DNA of 64,000 nucleotides from Rhodanobacter soli. Its GTDB lineage: Bacteria; Pseudomonadota; Gammaproteobacteria; Xanthomonadales; Rhodanobacteraceae. Below, piece after piece: positions 55,210 through 63,967 of the stretch. The stretch lies in contig NZ_JBEPSD010000003.1 of assembly GCF_040548735.1 (NCBI RefSeq), forward strand, positions 496,001 to 560,000. Direction: 5' to 3'. Below the pieces are notes generated by a model. The model made no database searches. It had not been told where the DNA came from and saw only the letters and a list, made by a program, of their open reading frames with translations. A program made the position numbers and the translations under genes. Each line of letters starts with the position of its first letter. Position 1 is the first letter of the stretch.

Positions 55210-56385
55210 TCAATTGTCCAGCTCGGCGCTGGCGCTCATGGCGGGGCGCTGGGCCAGGGTGACTTCGACGTGGAATGGATTGCCGTTGCGCAGGCCCGAG
55301 ACCTGCACCTTGCTGCCGGGCTTGAGCGCGGCCTCGTGCCGGCGCAGATCGGCCGGGTCGAGGATGTCGTCGGTGCCGATGCTGAGCAGGATGTCGCGCG
55401 GCCGGATGCCGGCCAGCGCGGCCGGGCTGCCGGGATAGACCACGGTGACCAGGGCGCCGCGCGCCGCTGCCGGCAGGCCGCCATTGGCCGCCACCGGCAC
55501 GAACGCGTAGTCGGCGCCGAGCCAGCCGCGCACCACGTGGCCGGTGGCGATGATCTGGTCCAGCACCTTCTTGGCGGTGGTGACCGGAATCGCGAAGCCG
55601 ATGCCTTCGGCGCCGGCGGCCTTGCCGATCAGCAAGGTATTGATGCCGACCAGCTCGCCTTCGGCGTTGACCAGCGCGCCGCCGGAATTTCCCAGGTTGA
55701 TGGCCGCGTCGGTCTGGATGAAATCCTCCGCGCTGGAACCATTGAGCTGGCGGCCGATCGCGCTGACGATGCCCATCGTGACGGTCTGGTTGAGGCCGAG
55801 CGGATTTCCGATCGCCAGCACCACGTCGCCGGGGCGCAGTTGCTGTTCGGCGATGTGGATCACCGGCAGGTTGCTGGCTTCGATCTTCAGCACCGCCAGG
55901 TCGGATTCCTCGTCCGCACCGACCAGGCTCGCCTTGGCGATGCGGCCGTCGTACAGCAGCACCTGGATGTCCGCGGCGTGCGCGATCACATGATTGTTGG
56001 TCAGCACATAGCCCTGTCCCTGGGCGCTGACGATGACACCGGAACCCAGGGTCTGCTCGCGGTGCTGGAAGGTGGTGGGCTGGCCGCCGAACAATTGCTG
56101 CAGCACCGGGTTGTCGTACATCCGCACGGCCTGCTCGGTGACGATCTTGTTCGCATAGATGTTGACCACCGACGGCGCCGCGGCAGCCACCGCGTCGGCG
56201 TACGAGACCGGGCCGTTGCCGACGTGGCCTTGGCTGGCGTGCTGTGCCGGCGGCGCGGTCAGGCCGAAGCGTTCGCGCAGACGTTCGCCGCTGCCGGGCC
56301 AGAACAGGCCGACCACGAAGGCCATGGCCAAGCCGAGGACGGCGAAGCGCGCGATGAAGAGGAGCGTGCCGGCGGCATGTTTCAT
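55210..56385 (-). CDS. DegS-like periplasmic serine protease (HtrA family)
   Basis: 391 residues. One N-terminal membrane anchor (about 9-30), a trypsin-like domain with catalytic H132 (TNNHVIAHAADI), D162 (EESDLAVLKI) and S234 (NLGNSGGALVN), and one C-terminal PDZ domain (RGWLGADYAFVPVAANGGLP; GIRPRDILLSIGTDDI). One PDZ and an uncleaved anchor are DegS-like rather than DegP-like, suggesting an envelope-stress sensor protease, though RseA is not in the window. It is divergent from petA. Confidence 0.9.
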   Translation of the reverse strand: MKHAAGTLLFIARFAVLGLAMAFVVGLFWPGSGERLRERFGLTAPPAQHASQGHVGNGPVSYADAVAAAAPSVVNIYANKIVTEQAVRMYDNPVLQQLFGGQPTTFQHREQTLGSGVIVSAQGQGYVLTNNHVIAHAADIQVLLYDGRIAKASLVGADEESDLAVLKIEASNLPVIHIAEQQLRPGDVVLAIGNPLGLNQTVTMGIVSAIGRQLNGSSAEDFIQTDAAINLGNSGGALVNAEGELVGINTLLIGKAAGAEGIGFAIPVTTAKKVLDQIIATGHVVRGWLGADYAFVPVAANGGLPAAARGALVTVVYPGSPAALAGIRPRDILLSIGTDDILDPADLRRHEAALKPGSKVQVSGLRNGNPFHVEVTLAQRPAMSASAELDN

Positions 56386-56455
56386 GTCGAAAGGAAAGGG
56401 TCCCGGCAATCGTGGCGAGTGTTGCGGCGGCTGGACTTCGCCGCGATGCGGTTTA

Positions 56456-56484
56456 TTGTACGGGGCGGGGCCTGACGCTACACT
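56456..56484 (+). promoter_or_regulatory. Sigma-70 promoter of petABC
   Basis: TTGTAC (56456-56461), 17-bp spacer, TACACT (56479-56484). It lies about 62 bp before the preferred petA start. On the other strand, TACAAT (56460-56455) could be the -10 of the divergent protease gene, overlapping this -35. Confidence 0.7.
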
Positions 56485-56546
56485 AACGCGATTTTTGCGG
56501 GGCCCCAAACCCCACTGGCATGACATTGCAAGTACCGGAGAGCCTG

Positions 56547-57152
56547 ATGGCGAACGAAGTCGTCGATCATGGCCGCCGCCGCTTCCTGACAGCAACCACC
56601 GCGGTGGTTGGTGGCATCGGAATCGTGTCGGCGGCTGTGCCCTTCATCAAGTCGTGGGAACCCAGCGCGCGCGCCAAGGCCGCTGGCGCTCCGGTCACCC
56701 AGTCGCTGGCCAAGATCGAGGCGGGGCAGATGCTGACCGTGTCGTGGCGCAGCCTGCCGGTGTTCGTGCTCAACCGCACCAAGGCACAGCTGGCCACGCT
56801 GCCGCAGGTCGATTCGCGCCTGGTGGACCCCAAGTCCGACGGCGCCTCCGCCGACCAGCAACCGAAGTACGCGCAGAACGAGGCACGCTCGATCAAGCCG
56901 GAATGGCTGGTGGTGATCGGCATCTGCACGCACCTGGGCTGCGTGCCCGACTTCGTGCCCGAGATCAAGCCCGAGCCGTTCGACCCGGAGTGGAAGGGCG
57001 GCTTCTACTGCCCCTGCCACAAGTCGCGCTACGACCTGGCCGGTCGCGTCTACGCCGGCGTGCCGGCGCCGAAGAACCTGCCGGTGCCGCCGTACCATTT
57101 CATCGACGACAGCACCATCCAGATTGGCGTGGATCCGAAGGAGGCTGGCTAA
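56547..57152 (+). CDS. petA: Ubiquinol-cytochrome c reductase Rieske iron-sulfur subunit
   Basis: 201 residues. Holds the 2Fe-2S cluster of the cytochrome bc1 complex. Tat-type N-terminus (GRRRFLTATTAVVGGIGIVS) acting as membrane anchor; Rieske motifs CTHLGC and CPCHKS are complete. GGAG (56537-56540) lies 6 nt before ATG 56547; ATG 56520 has no such site. First gene of petABC; the stop overlaps petB by 1 bp (TAATG). Confidence 0.97.
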   Translation: MANEVVDHGRRRFLTATTAVVGGIGIVSAAVPFIKSWEPSARAKAAGAPVTQSLAKIEAGQMLTVSWRSLPVFVLNRTKAQLATLPQVDSRLVDPKSDGASADQQPKYAQNEARSIKPEWLVVIGICTHLGCVPDFVPEIKPEPFDPEWKGGFYCPCHKSRYDLAGRVYAGVPAPKNLPVPPYHFIDDSTIQIGVDPKEAG

Positions 57153-58453
57153 TGGCCAACGTATTCACGAGCATCGGTGACTGGGTCAACGAGCGCGCAC
57201 CGGGCATGATGCCGATGTATCGCGCGCACATGACCGAATACTACGCACCGAAGAACTTCAACCTCTGGTACTACTTCGGTTCGCTGGCGCTGCTGGTGCT
57301 GGTCAACCAGATCGTCACCGGCATCTTCCTCACCATGAACTACAACCCGAGCGCGGCGGGAGCCTTCGCCTCGGTCGAGTACATCATGCGTGACGTGGAG
57401 TGGGGCTGGCTGATCCGCTACATGCACTCCACCGGCGCCTCGCTGTTCTTCGTGGTGGTGTTCCTGCACATGTTCCGCGGCATCATGTACGGCTCGTACA
57501 AGAAGCCGCGCGAGCTGGTGTGGCTGCTCGGCATGCTGATCTTCCTGGTGCTGATGGCCGAAGCGTTCATGGGCTACGTGCTGCCGTGGGGCAACATGTC
57601 GTTCTGGGGCGCCAAGGTGATCATCTCGCTGTTCGGCACGATTCCCTACATCGGCGGCGACCTGGTCGAGTGGATCATGGGCGACTTCCTGCCGGCCGAT
57701 GCCACGCTGAACCGCTTCTTCGCGCTGCACGTGATCGCGCTGCCGATCGTGCTGCTGCTGCTGGTGGTGCTGCACATCGCCGCGCTGCACGAGGTGGGCT
57801 CGAACAACCCGGACGGCGTGGAGATCAAGAAAGGTCCCAAGGGCAACCGCTGGGATGCGCTGAAGCCGACCGACGGCATCCCGTTCCATCCGTACTACAC
57901 GGTGAAGGACCTGGTCGGCGTGGGCTTCTTCCTGCTGATCGCCGCGTTCATCATCTTCTTCGCGCCGACCTTCGGCGGCTGGTTCCTGGAACACGACAAC
58001 TTCATTCCGGCGAACAACCTAGCGACACCGTCGCACATCAAGCCGGTGTGGTACTTCACCCCGTTCTACGCGATCGTGCGCATGATCCCGTCCTTCCTCG
58101 GCTCGGCCGTGTGGGGTGTGATCGCGATGTTCGGCTCGATCGGCGTGCTGTTCGCGATGCCGTGGCTGGATCGCGGCAAGGTCAAGTCGATCCGCTACCG
58201 CGGCACCGGCTTCAAGGTGGCGCTGGGCCTGTTCGTGCTGTCGTTCTTCATGCTCGGCGCGGTGGGCGCGGGCATCACCGCCGAGGTGATCCCGGTCTGG
58301 TTCGGCGACATCGACGTGACGTTCTGGGAGAACCTGTTCGGCCGCGTGATGACGGCGATCTACTTCGGGTTCTTCGCATTCCTTTGGGCCTATACATACT
58401 TCGGCTGGGAAAAGACCAAGCCGGTTCCGGAACGGGTGACGACGCATGACTAA
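57152..58453 (+). CDS. petB: Ubiquinol-cytochrome c reductase cytochrome b subunit
   Basis: 433 residues. Cytochrome b of complex III, with the two b-type hemes and the quinone sites. Heme-ligand His pairs are in IRYMHSTGASLFFVVVFLHM and LHVIALPIVLLLLVVLHIAA. PEWY-like and other quinol-site sequence lies between the later helices (NNLATPSHIKPVWYFTPFYA). It overlaps petA by 1 bp and petC by 8 bp. Confidence 0.97.
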   Translation: MANVFTSIGDWVNERAPGMMPMYRAHMTEYYAPKNFNLWYYFGSLALLVLVNQIVTGIFLTMNYNPSAAGAFASVEYIMRDVEWGWLIRYMHSTGASLFFVVVFLHMFRGIMYGSYKKPRELVWLLGMLIFLVLMAEAFMGYVLPWGNMSFWGAKVIISLFGTIPYIGGDLVEWIMGDFLPADATLNRFFALHVIALPIVLLLLVVLHIAALHEVGSNNPDGVEIKKGPKGNRWDALKPTDGIPFHPYYTVKDLVGVGFFLLIAAFIIFFAPTFGGWFLEHDNFIPANNLATPSHIKPVWYFTPFYAIVRMIPSFLGSAVWGVIAMFGSIGVLFAMPWLDRGKVKSIRYRGTGFKVALGLFVLSFFMLGAVGAGITAEVIPVWFGDIDVTFWENLFGRVMTAIYFGFFAFLWAYTYFGWEKTKPVPERVTTHD

Positions 58454-59207
58454 GCGGCAGCTGCTAATGAAGCGATACATCTTCCCGGTGGCGTTGGCGT
58501 TCAGTCTGATCGTCGGCAGCGTGTCGGTGCATGCGTCGGAGGAAGGCGGCCTGCCCCATGCCGGCACCAATGTGCAGGACCAGGCTTCGCTGCAGCGGGG
58601 CGCCAAGCTGTTCTTCAACTACTGCGTCGGCTGCCACTCGCTGAAGTACATGCGTTACGAGCGGATCGCCAGCGACCTGGGGCTGACCGAGCAGGACGTG
58701 ATGCAGAACCTCAACTTCACCGGCGCCAAGTTCGGTGAAACCGTGGTTTCGCACATGCCGGAAGAGTCGGCCGCCAAGTGGTTCGGCAAGGCTCCGCCGG
58801 ACCTGTCGCTGGAAGTGCGCGCAAAGGGCGCCGACTGGGTCTACGCCTACCTCAACTCGTTCTACCTGGACCCGAGCCGCCCGGTGGGTTGGAACAACAC
58901 GGTGTTCCCGAACGCGTCGATGCCGTTCCCGCTGTGGGAGCTGCAGGGCCTGCAGACTGCGGAAATGAAGCCGGCCAAGGCTGGCGAGGATCCGGCGGTG
59001 GAGAAGCTGGTGCTGTCGCAGCCGGGCAAGCTGACCCCGGTGCAGTTCCAGCAGGCCACTCGTGACCTGACGGCCTTCCTGGAATACGCTTCCGAACCGG
59101 CTGCTTTGCAGCGCCATCACTACGGTATCTGGGTGCTGCTGTTCCTGGCGTTCTTCACCTTCCTGGCCGCCATGCTGAAGAAGGAATACTGGAAGGACGT
59201 CCACTGA
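58446..59207 (+). CDS. petC: Ubiquinol-cytochrome c reductase cytochrome c1 subunit
   Basis: 253 residues. Signal peptide (YIFPVALAFSLIVGSVSVHA), single heme c motif CVGCH, the axial-Met region (NTVFPNASMPFPLWELQG), and a C-terminal membrane anchor (GIWVLLFLAFFTFLAAML). ATG 58446 overlaps petB by 8 bp; ATG 58467 (MKRYIFPV...) also gives a normal signal peptide, and the Shine-Dalgarno is weak for both. Followed by a 12-bp-stem hairpin. Confidence 0.95.
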   Translation: MTKRQLLMKRYIFPVALAFSLIVGSVSVHASEEGGLPHAGTNVQDQASLQRGAKLFFNYCVGCHSLKYMRYERIASDLGLTEQDVMQNLNFTGAKFGETVVSHMPEESAAKWFGKAPPDLSLEVRAKGADWVYAYLNSFYLDPSRPVGWNNTVFPNASMPFPLWELQGLQTAEMKPAKAGEDPAVEKLVLSQPGKLTPVQFQQATRDLTAFLEYASEPAALQRHHYGIWVLLFLAFFTFLAAMLKKEYWKDVH

Positions 59208-59225
59208 GCCCGGATGGCATTATCC

Positions 59226-59254
59226 GACTGCGGCGGCCACGAGCCGCCGCAGTC
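59226..59254 (+). terminator. Hairpin after petC
   Basis: GACTGCGGCGGC (59226-59237), loop CACGA, exact complement (59243-59254): a perfect 12-bp stem between petC and sspA. No T-run follows, so termination may be partial; sspA starts 24 bp later. Confidence 0.65.
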
Positions 59255-59277
59255 GTCTCACCGATGGGGAATCGCGC

Positions 59278-59916
59278 ATGGTCCCAAGCGCTCGCTCGCG
59301 TAGCGTACTGACGCTCTACACCACCGCCGACGACGTGCAATGTCATCGCGCCCGGCTGGTGCTGGCCGCCAAAGGGGTCAGCTATGAACGGGTCCTGGTG
59401 GATCCGGCCAAGCCGCCGGAAGACCTGGTCGACCTGAACCCGTATGCCAGTACGCCGACCCTGGTCGATCGCGACCTCACCCTGTTCGATACTTCGGTGG
59501 TCTGCGAATACCTCGACGAGCGCTACCCGCATCCGCCGCTGATGCCGATCGATCCGCAGTCGCGTGCGCGTCTGCGGGTGGCCGCGGTACGCATCGAGAA
59601 GGACTGGCTGACCGAGGTGGACATCATCCGCGCCGGCGGCCGGCCCGCGGATGCAGCGCGCAAGCGCCTGCGCGGACACCTGCTGTCCTCGGTCCCGCTG
59701 TTCAAGGCCGCGAAATTCTTTCTCAACCCGGAAATGAGCCTGGCCGACTGCCTGGTGGCGCCGGTGATCTGGCGGCTGCCCTGGCTGGGCGTGGATCTGG
59801 GGCGCGAGGGCAAGCCGGTGATCGATTACGGCGAGCGTTTGTTCCATAGTCAGGGTTTTGCGCGCAGCATGACCGATCAGGAAAAGGCGATGCGGCAAGT
59901 CCATGAGCAAGAATGA
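59278..59916 (+). CDS. sspA: Stringent starvation protein A
   Basis: 212 residues. Glutathione S-transferase-fold protein that binds RNA polymerase and influences stationary-phase and acid-stress transcription. N-terminal thioredoxin-like part (LTLYTTADDVQCHRARLVLA; NPYASTPTLVDRDLTLFDTS, VVCEYLDERYPHPPLMP), then the helical domain. It follows petABC and is coupled to sspB (14-bp overlap). Confidence 0.93.
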   Translation: MVPSARSRSVLTLYTTADDVQCHRARLVLAAKGVSYERVLVDPAKPPEDLVDLNPYASTPTLVDRDLTLFDTSVVCEYLDERYPHPPLMPIDPQSRARLRVAAVRIEKDWLTEVDIIRAGGRPADAARKRLRGHLLSSVPLFKAAKFFLNPEMSLADCLVAPVIWRLPWLGVDLGREGKPVIDYGERLFHSQGFARSMTDQEKAMRQVHEQE

Positions 59917-60358
59917 AGCAGTACCGATGACCACCAATCGCCCGTACCTTCTGCGGGCGATCTATGACTGGATCAGCGACAACAACCTGACCCCGTACGT
60001 GCTGGTCGACGCGGGGTTCGCCGGCGTGCGGGTGCCGCCGCAGGTGGTCAAGAACGGCCAGGTGGTGCTCAACCTGGCGATGCGCGCGGTGGCGAACCTC
60101 GATCTCGGCAACGAGTGGATCAGTTTCCAGGCGCGTTTCTCCGGGGTCAGCCAGGCGATCCAGATCCCGGTGCAGGCCGTGCTGGCGCTGTACGCGCAGG
60201 AGAACGGCCAGGGCATGATGTTCCCGGCCGAGGAGGAAGGCGGCGACACGCCGCCGCCCGCTCCAGGACCCGACGACACCACGCCGGCGCCGGGTGCCGA
60301 TGACGCTGGCGGCGACAAGCCGAAGCGCAGCACGCCGCATCTGCGGGTGGTCAAGTAG
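59903..60358 (+). CDS. sspB: ClpXP specificity factor SspB
   Basis: 151 residues. Adaptor delivering ssrA-tagged proteins to ClpXP. Core domain: RPYLLRAIYDWISDNNLTPY, VVLNLAMRAVANLDLGNEW, ISFQARFSGVSQAIQIPVQA; then a flexible acidic/Pro linker and the ClpX-binding tail HLRVVK, which is complete. It overlaps sspA by 14 bp; ATG 59927 (MTTNRPYLL) is an alternative start. Convergent with the DUF3301 gene. Confidence 0.95.
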   Translation: MSKNEAVPMTTNRPYLLRAIYDWISDNNLTPYVLVDAGFAGVRVPPQVVKNGQVVLNLAMRAVANLDLGNEWISFQARFSGVSQAIQIPVQAVLALYAQENGQGMMFPAEEEGGDTPPPAPGPDDTTPAPGADDAGGDKPKRSTPHLRVVK

Positions 60359-60370
60359 GAATCCGCCGCC

Positions 60371-60394
60371 GCGTTCGCCCGCTCCGGCGAACGC
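60371..60394. terminator. Hairpin between convergent sspB and DUF3301 genes
   Basis: GCGTTCGCC, loop CGCTCC, GGCGAACGC: a perfect 9-bp stem in the 45-bp convergent gap. No T-run; likely a bidirectional transcription end. Confidence 0.55.
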
Positions 60395-60403
60395 CAGCGG
60401 TGT

Positions 60404-60808
60404 TCAGTTCAACCGGTCGCGCGGACGCGGGCGCAGCGGCACGACGTTGCCGGATGGCGAGGGCAGGGTGCCCCTTGCGGCGACCTCCTGGTGCGGCAGC
60501 AGTTCGATCGTGGGCAGGCTCAGGCTGCTGAGCGCGTTGCCGATCATCCACAGCCGGCCCGGCTCGCGGTCGTGGCCGTCGATGCTCACCTCGAAGCCGT
60601 AGCAGCGCTCGATCACGCGCAAGCCGTTGACGCGGCGCAGGCGCACGCCGCGCAGGCCGACGGTTTCGTCGAGCAGTTGCAGGCCGTGCTGCTGGCATTG
60701 CTGGCGTGCCTCCTGCACGGCGCGTTCGCGCGCCGAGCTGAGCTTCAGCCACAGCCCCACGATGGCGCCAAGCGCCAGCAGCAGCAACAGGTTGGAAAGG
60801 TCGCTCAT
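60404..60808 (-). CDS. DUF3301 membrane-anchored protein
   Basis: 134 residues. One N-terminal transmembrane helix (LSNLLLLLALGAIVGLWLKL), then a cytoplasmic domain with the DUF3301 pattern ARQQCQQHGLQLLDETVGLR, GVRLRRVNG and RCYGFEVSIDGHDREPGRLW. Function unknown. ATG 60808 is chosen, placing the membrane segment at the N-terminus; the frame stays open to 60895 without similarity. It lies 43 bp downstream of nadC on the same strand. Confidence 0.83.
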   Translation of the reverse strand: MSDLSNLLLLLALGAIVGLWLKLSSARERAVQEARQQCQQHGLQLLDETVGLRGVRLRRVNGLRVIERCYGFEVSIDGHDREPGRLWMIGNALSSLSLPTIELLPHQEVAARGTLPSPSGNVVPLRPRPRDRLN

Positions 60809-60851
60809 CCCCGCAGTGTGTGGGCGCAAGCGACCGGGTGCAAGCTGGCGT

Positions 60852-61709
60852 TCAGTCCAGTTGCAGGCGCAGCGACAGGTCGACGGCGCGCACATGCTTG
60901 GTCAGTGCGCCGACCGAGATGAAGTCGACGCCGGTGTGCGCGTATTCGCCGATCGTGCGCAGATCGACGTTGCCGGATACCTCCAGCGGCACGCGGCCGG
61001 CGGTGTGCTGCACCGCCTCGCGCATCTGCGCCAGCTCGAAATTGTCCAGCATGATCCGGTCCACGCCGGCCTGCAGCGCCTGCTCCAGTTCGTCGAGGTT
61101 CTCGACCTCGACCTCGAGCAGCAGGTCCGGGTGCAGCCGACGTGCCGCCTGCACGGCGGCGGCGATGCTGCCGGCGGCGATGATGTGGTTTTCCTTGATC
61201 AGGATCGCGTCGTACAGGCCCATGCGCTGGTTGTGGCCGCCGCCGCAGCGCACCGCGTATTTCTGCGCCAGGCGCAGGCCGGGAATGGTCTTGCGGGTGT
61301 CCAGCACGCACACCGCGGTGCCGGCAACGGCGGCGACATACTCGGCGGTCACCGTGGCGGTGGCGGACAGCAGTTGCAGGAAGTTGAGCGCCGAGCGTTC
61401 CGCGGTCACCAGCGAACGGGCATGTCCGGACAGGCGGCAGATCACCGTGTCGGGGGCGACCCGGTCGCCGTCGCGGACCTGCCAGTCGATCCGCACGGCC
61501 GGGTCGAACCGGCGGAAGCAGGCGTCGAACCATGCTGTGCCGGCGATCACCGCCGCATCGCGGCAGGTCAGCACGGCGTGGGCCCGGGCGTCGATCGGCA
61601 GCAGTTCCGCGGTGGCGTCGCCCTGGCCGAGGTCTTCGGCGAGGGCACGTTCGATATCGATGGCGATCTGGGCGGCGTCCGGCGCCGCGAACGATGGAGC
61701 CTGGCTCAT
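60852..61709 (-). CDS. nadC: Nicotinate-nucleotide pyrophosphorylase (carboxylating)
   Basis: 285 residues. NadC (quinolinate phosphoribosyltransferase) converts quinolinate and PRPP to nicotinate mononucleotide in NAD synthesis. Motifs: ALAEDLGQGDATAELLPIDA, the ERSALNFLQLLSATATVTAE segment, VLDTRKTIPGLRLAQKYAVR-CGGGHNQRMGLYD, and the C-terminal VEVENLDELEQAL / DRIMLDNF / LEVSGNVDLRTI. It overlaps the DUF1631 stop by 4 bp (ATGA). Confidence 0.96.
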   Translation of the reverse strand: MSQAPSFAAPDAAQIAIDIERALAEDLGQGDATAELLPIDARAHAVLTCRDAAVIAGTAWFDACFRRFDPAVRIDWQVRDGDRVAPDTVICRLSGHARSLVTAERSALNFLQLLSATATVTAEYVAAVAGTAVCVLDTRKTIPGLRLAQKYAVRCGGGHNQRMGLYDAILIKENHIIAAGSIAAAVQAARRLHPDLLLEVEVENLDELEQALQAGVDRIMLDNFELAQMREAVQHTAGRVPLEVSGNVDLRTIGEYAHTGVDFISVGALTKHVRAVDLSLRLQLD

Positions 61710-63967
61710 TCGGCGGCCGTATCAGCGGGCGGCACGGCGTCGGGCTGGCTCAGCTTGTCGACGATGGCGCTCATCGCGCGGTCGAACAGCGCGTTGGCGG
61801 CGAGCATGCGGGCCTGGCCGTCGGTGAGCAGCGCGGTCAGCTCCTGCGGCGAGTAGTCCGCCACCTTCAGGCCGCGCCGGTTGACGAACAGGTAGCGGCC
61901 GCTCATCGGGCTGATCCACGACAGCTTGGCGCGGGTCATCGGCTCGTCGGGCAGGCAGAATTCCAGCCAGGTGCCGGGTTGCAATGCCTGCACCTGGTGC
62001 CATTCCGGGCTGTCCAGCGGCGCCTCGGCGAGGTCTTCTTCGACGCTGTCCTGCGGCGCGGTGCCCTGGTCGATGACCGGCTGGATGCTGTCGGGGATCG
62101 CCAGCATGGCGGCGTCTTCGTCGACGGCGACCACCTCGGCGGCATCCAGCGTTTCGCCCAGCTGCTGCCGGTAATAGGTATGCAACTGGCCCAGCAGGCG
62201 TTCGATGTCCTGTTCCTGGAATGCCACGTTGGCCAGGCCCTGGCGCAGCGCACGCTCGATCCCGGGCAGCATCTGCCGCAGCATCTGCCGGCTTTCCGGG
62301 CTGGTGGCCGGCTTGGTGCTGGCGATGAAGTCGTCGACGAAACGCAGCGCGCTCTTGAACTCGGGCGAGGTTTCGCCCTGGCGCAGCAGGGTCAGCACCA
62401 GATGGTTGGCCCAGGCGCGGGCCAGCACGCCGTGCACCAGCGGCGGCAGCTTGTGCTCGCCGATGCGGTCGAGGATCTCGCGGGCGGCGCGGCGGCGCGC
62501 CTGCTCGAGTTTTTCGCGGCCCCGGGTGGATTCGGCCACGCGCTGCTCGGCCAGTTCGGAGCGACGCTTGTTGACGTCCTGGAACTGCTGCAGATCGACC
62601 AGCAGGCGCTCGAAGACGCCCATGTCGTCGTCGAAGTCATGCAGCAACTGGTCGACGATCGACTTCACCTTGTCGTACAGGCGATGGTCCCGGTCGGATT
62701 CCTCCGACCAGCTCTTGGCCTGTTCGGCCAGGCAGTCCAGCAGCCGCCGCGCCGGATGCTGGCGATGCGCGAACAGCTTGCGGTCGAGGATCGCCGCCTT
62801 GAGGTAGGGGATCTGCAACCGCGCCAGCATGACTTGCATGGCGGCGGGCAGGTTGCGGTCTTCCAGGATGAATTCGAACAGCATGCCGACCAGGTCGATG
62901 GTGTCCTCATCGATGGTCGCGACATGGCTGGGTTTCTCGCCGCGCAGCGCGCCGATCTGGGTCAGCAACTGACCCTTCAGCTGCAGCACTTCGCGAGTGA
63001 GCGCGGCGGCATCGTCCGGCTGCGCGTACGGCAACGGGCCGGCGCTGGCAATCTGGCTCTGCAGCACGCTGAGCGCGCCGAGCAATTCGTTCGCCGACGG
63101 CAGCGGGCCGCTCGACAACGCGTGCATGCCGACGTTGCCGCCGACGGCCGGACCGCGGCGTGCGCTGAACAGCGCATGCAGGGTCTGCAGCAGGTCGCTG
63201 GGGATGTCGCCGGCGGCCTCGTCCGTCGCCTGGCCGGCGGCGCCTGCGGCCTTCGCGTCGCCACGCGGCACTTCGTGGCGCAACTGCGGCAGCACGCCGG
63301 CGCGCACCAGCTCGGTATTGATTTCCTGGTAGAGATCTTCCAGCGACGACAGCACGTAGCGGTCGAACAGCTTGTAGATGATCAGCTTGACCCGCATGTC
63401 GGCGCTGAGTTCGTGCAACGCCTGGCGGAATGCCTGCGCCAGGATCGCCGGAGCCACCGGATTGCTGGCGTCCTCGACCTTGCGGCCACCGCAGATCACC
63501 GACAGCCGCTGGTTGACCGCAAACAGGTCGCGCGACAGGCGCGATTCGTTCTTGCCGATCATGCTGGTGATCGCCAGCGACTCTTCCAGCTCGTTGTCGG
63601 CCACCAGCGTCAGTTCAACCGCGCCAAACGACGTCGACGAGCCGGACGACTGCTGCGGATGGGCCAGTTCGCCGATATGGCGGCTGATCGCGCCCAGGAA
63701 GCTGCGTTCCACCGCCGGACGGCGTTTGCGCACCTCGCGCATGCCGTCGAAGTAATGCATCTGGGCCGCATTGTTCTCGGCTTTCTCGGCCAGGTCGAAC
63801 AACGCGTCGTCGACGTGCTCGAAGGCGTTGCCCACCCATTGCTGCAAGCGCTTGCTGGCGATGCTGCGCACGGCACCCAGCAACTCGCCGACGCGCTCGC
63901 TGGCCGGGTCCAGGCGCTGGCTCAGATTGATGACTCGGGATGGATCACTGGCTTCGTTCATCGCCAA
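61706..63967 (-). CDS. DUF1631 family protein
   Basis: 753 residues, largely helical and cytoplasmic; no signal peptide or transmembrane segment. The N-terminal region (ELLGAVRSIASKRLQQWVGN, FLGAISRHIGELAHPQQSSG, FGAVELTLVADNELEESLAI) and the C-terminal PilZ-like tail (LEFCLPDEPMTRAKLSWISP, MSGRYLFVNRRGLKVADYSP) are the DUF1631 pattern. Some members have been linked to cyclic di-GMP signalling, but the role here is unknown. Start 63967 (or Met3, 63961). It is coupled to nadC by a 4-bp overlap, in an order common in this lineage. Confidence 0.88.
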   Translation of the reverse strand: MAMNEASDPSRVINLSQRLDPASERVGELLGAVRSIASKRLQQWVGNAFEHVDDALFDLAEKAENNAAQMHYFDGMREVRKRRPAVERSFLGAISRHIGELAHPQQSSGSSTSFGAVELTLVADNELEESLAITSMIGKNESRLSRDLFAVNQRLSVICGGRKVEDASNPVAPAILAQAFRQALHELSADMRVKLIIYKLFDRYVLSSLEDLYQEINTELVRAGVLPQLRHEVPRGDAKAAGAAGQATDEAAGDIPSDLLQTLHALFSARRGPAVGGNVGMHALSSGPLPSANELLGALSVLQSQIASAGPLPYAQPDDAAALTREVLQLKGQLLTQIGALRGEKPSHVATIDEDTIDLVGMLFEFILEDRNLPAAMQVMLARLQIPYLKAAILDRKLFAHRQHPARRLLDCLAEQAKSWSEESDRDHRLYDKVKSIVDQLLHDFDDDMGVFERLLVDLQQFQDVNKRRSELAEQRVAESTRGREKLEQARRRAAREILDRIGEHKLPPLVHGVLARAWANHLVLTLLRQGETSPEFKSALRFVDDFIASTKPATSPESRQMLRQMLPGIERALRQGLANVAFQEQDIERLLGQLHTYYRQQLGETLDAAEVVAVDEDAAMLAIPDSIQPVIDQGTAPQDSVEEDLAEAPLDSPEWHQVQALQPGTWLEFCLPDEPMTRAKLSWISPMSGRYLFVNRRGLKVADYSPQELTALLTDGQARMLAANALFDRAMSAIVDKLSQPDAVPPADTAAE

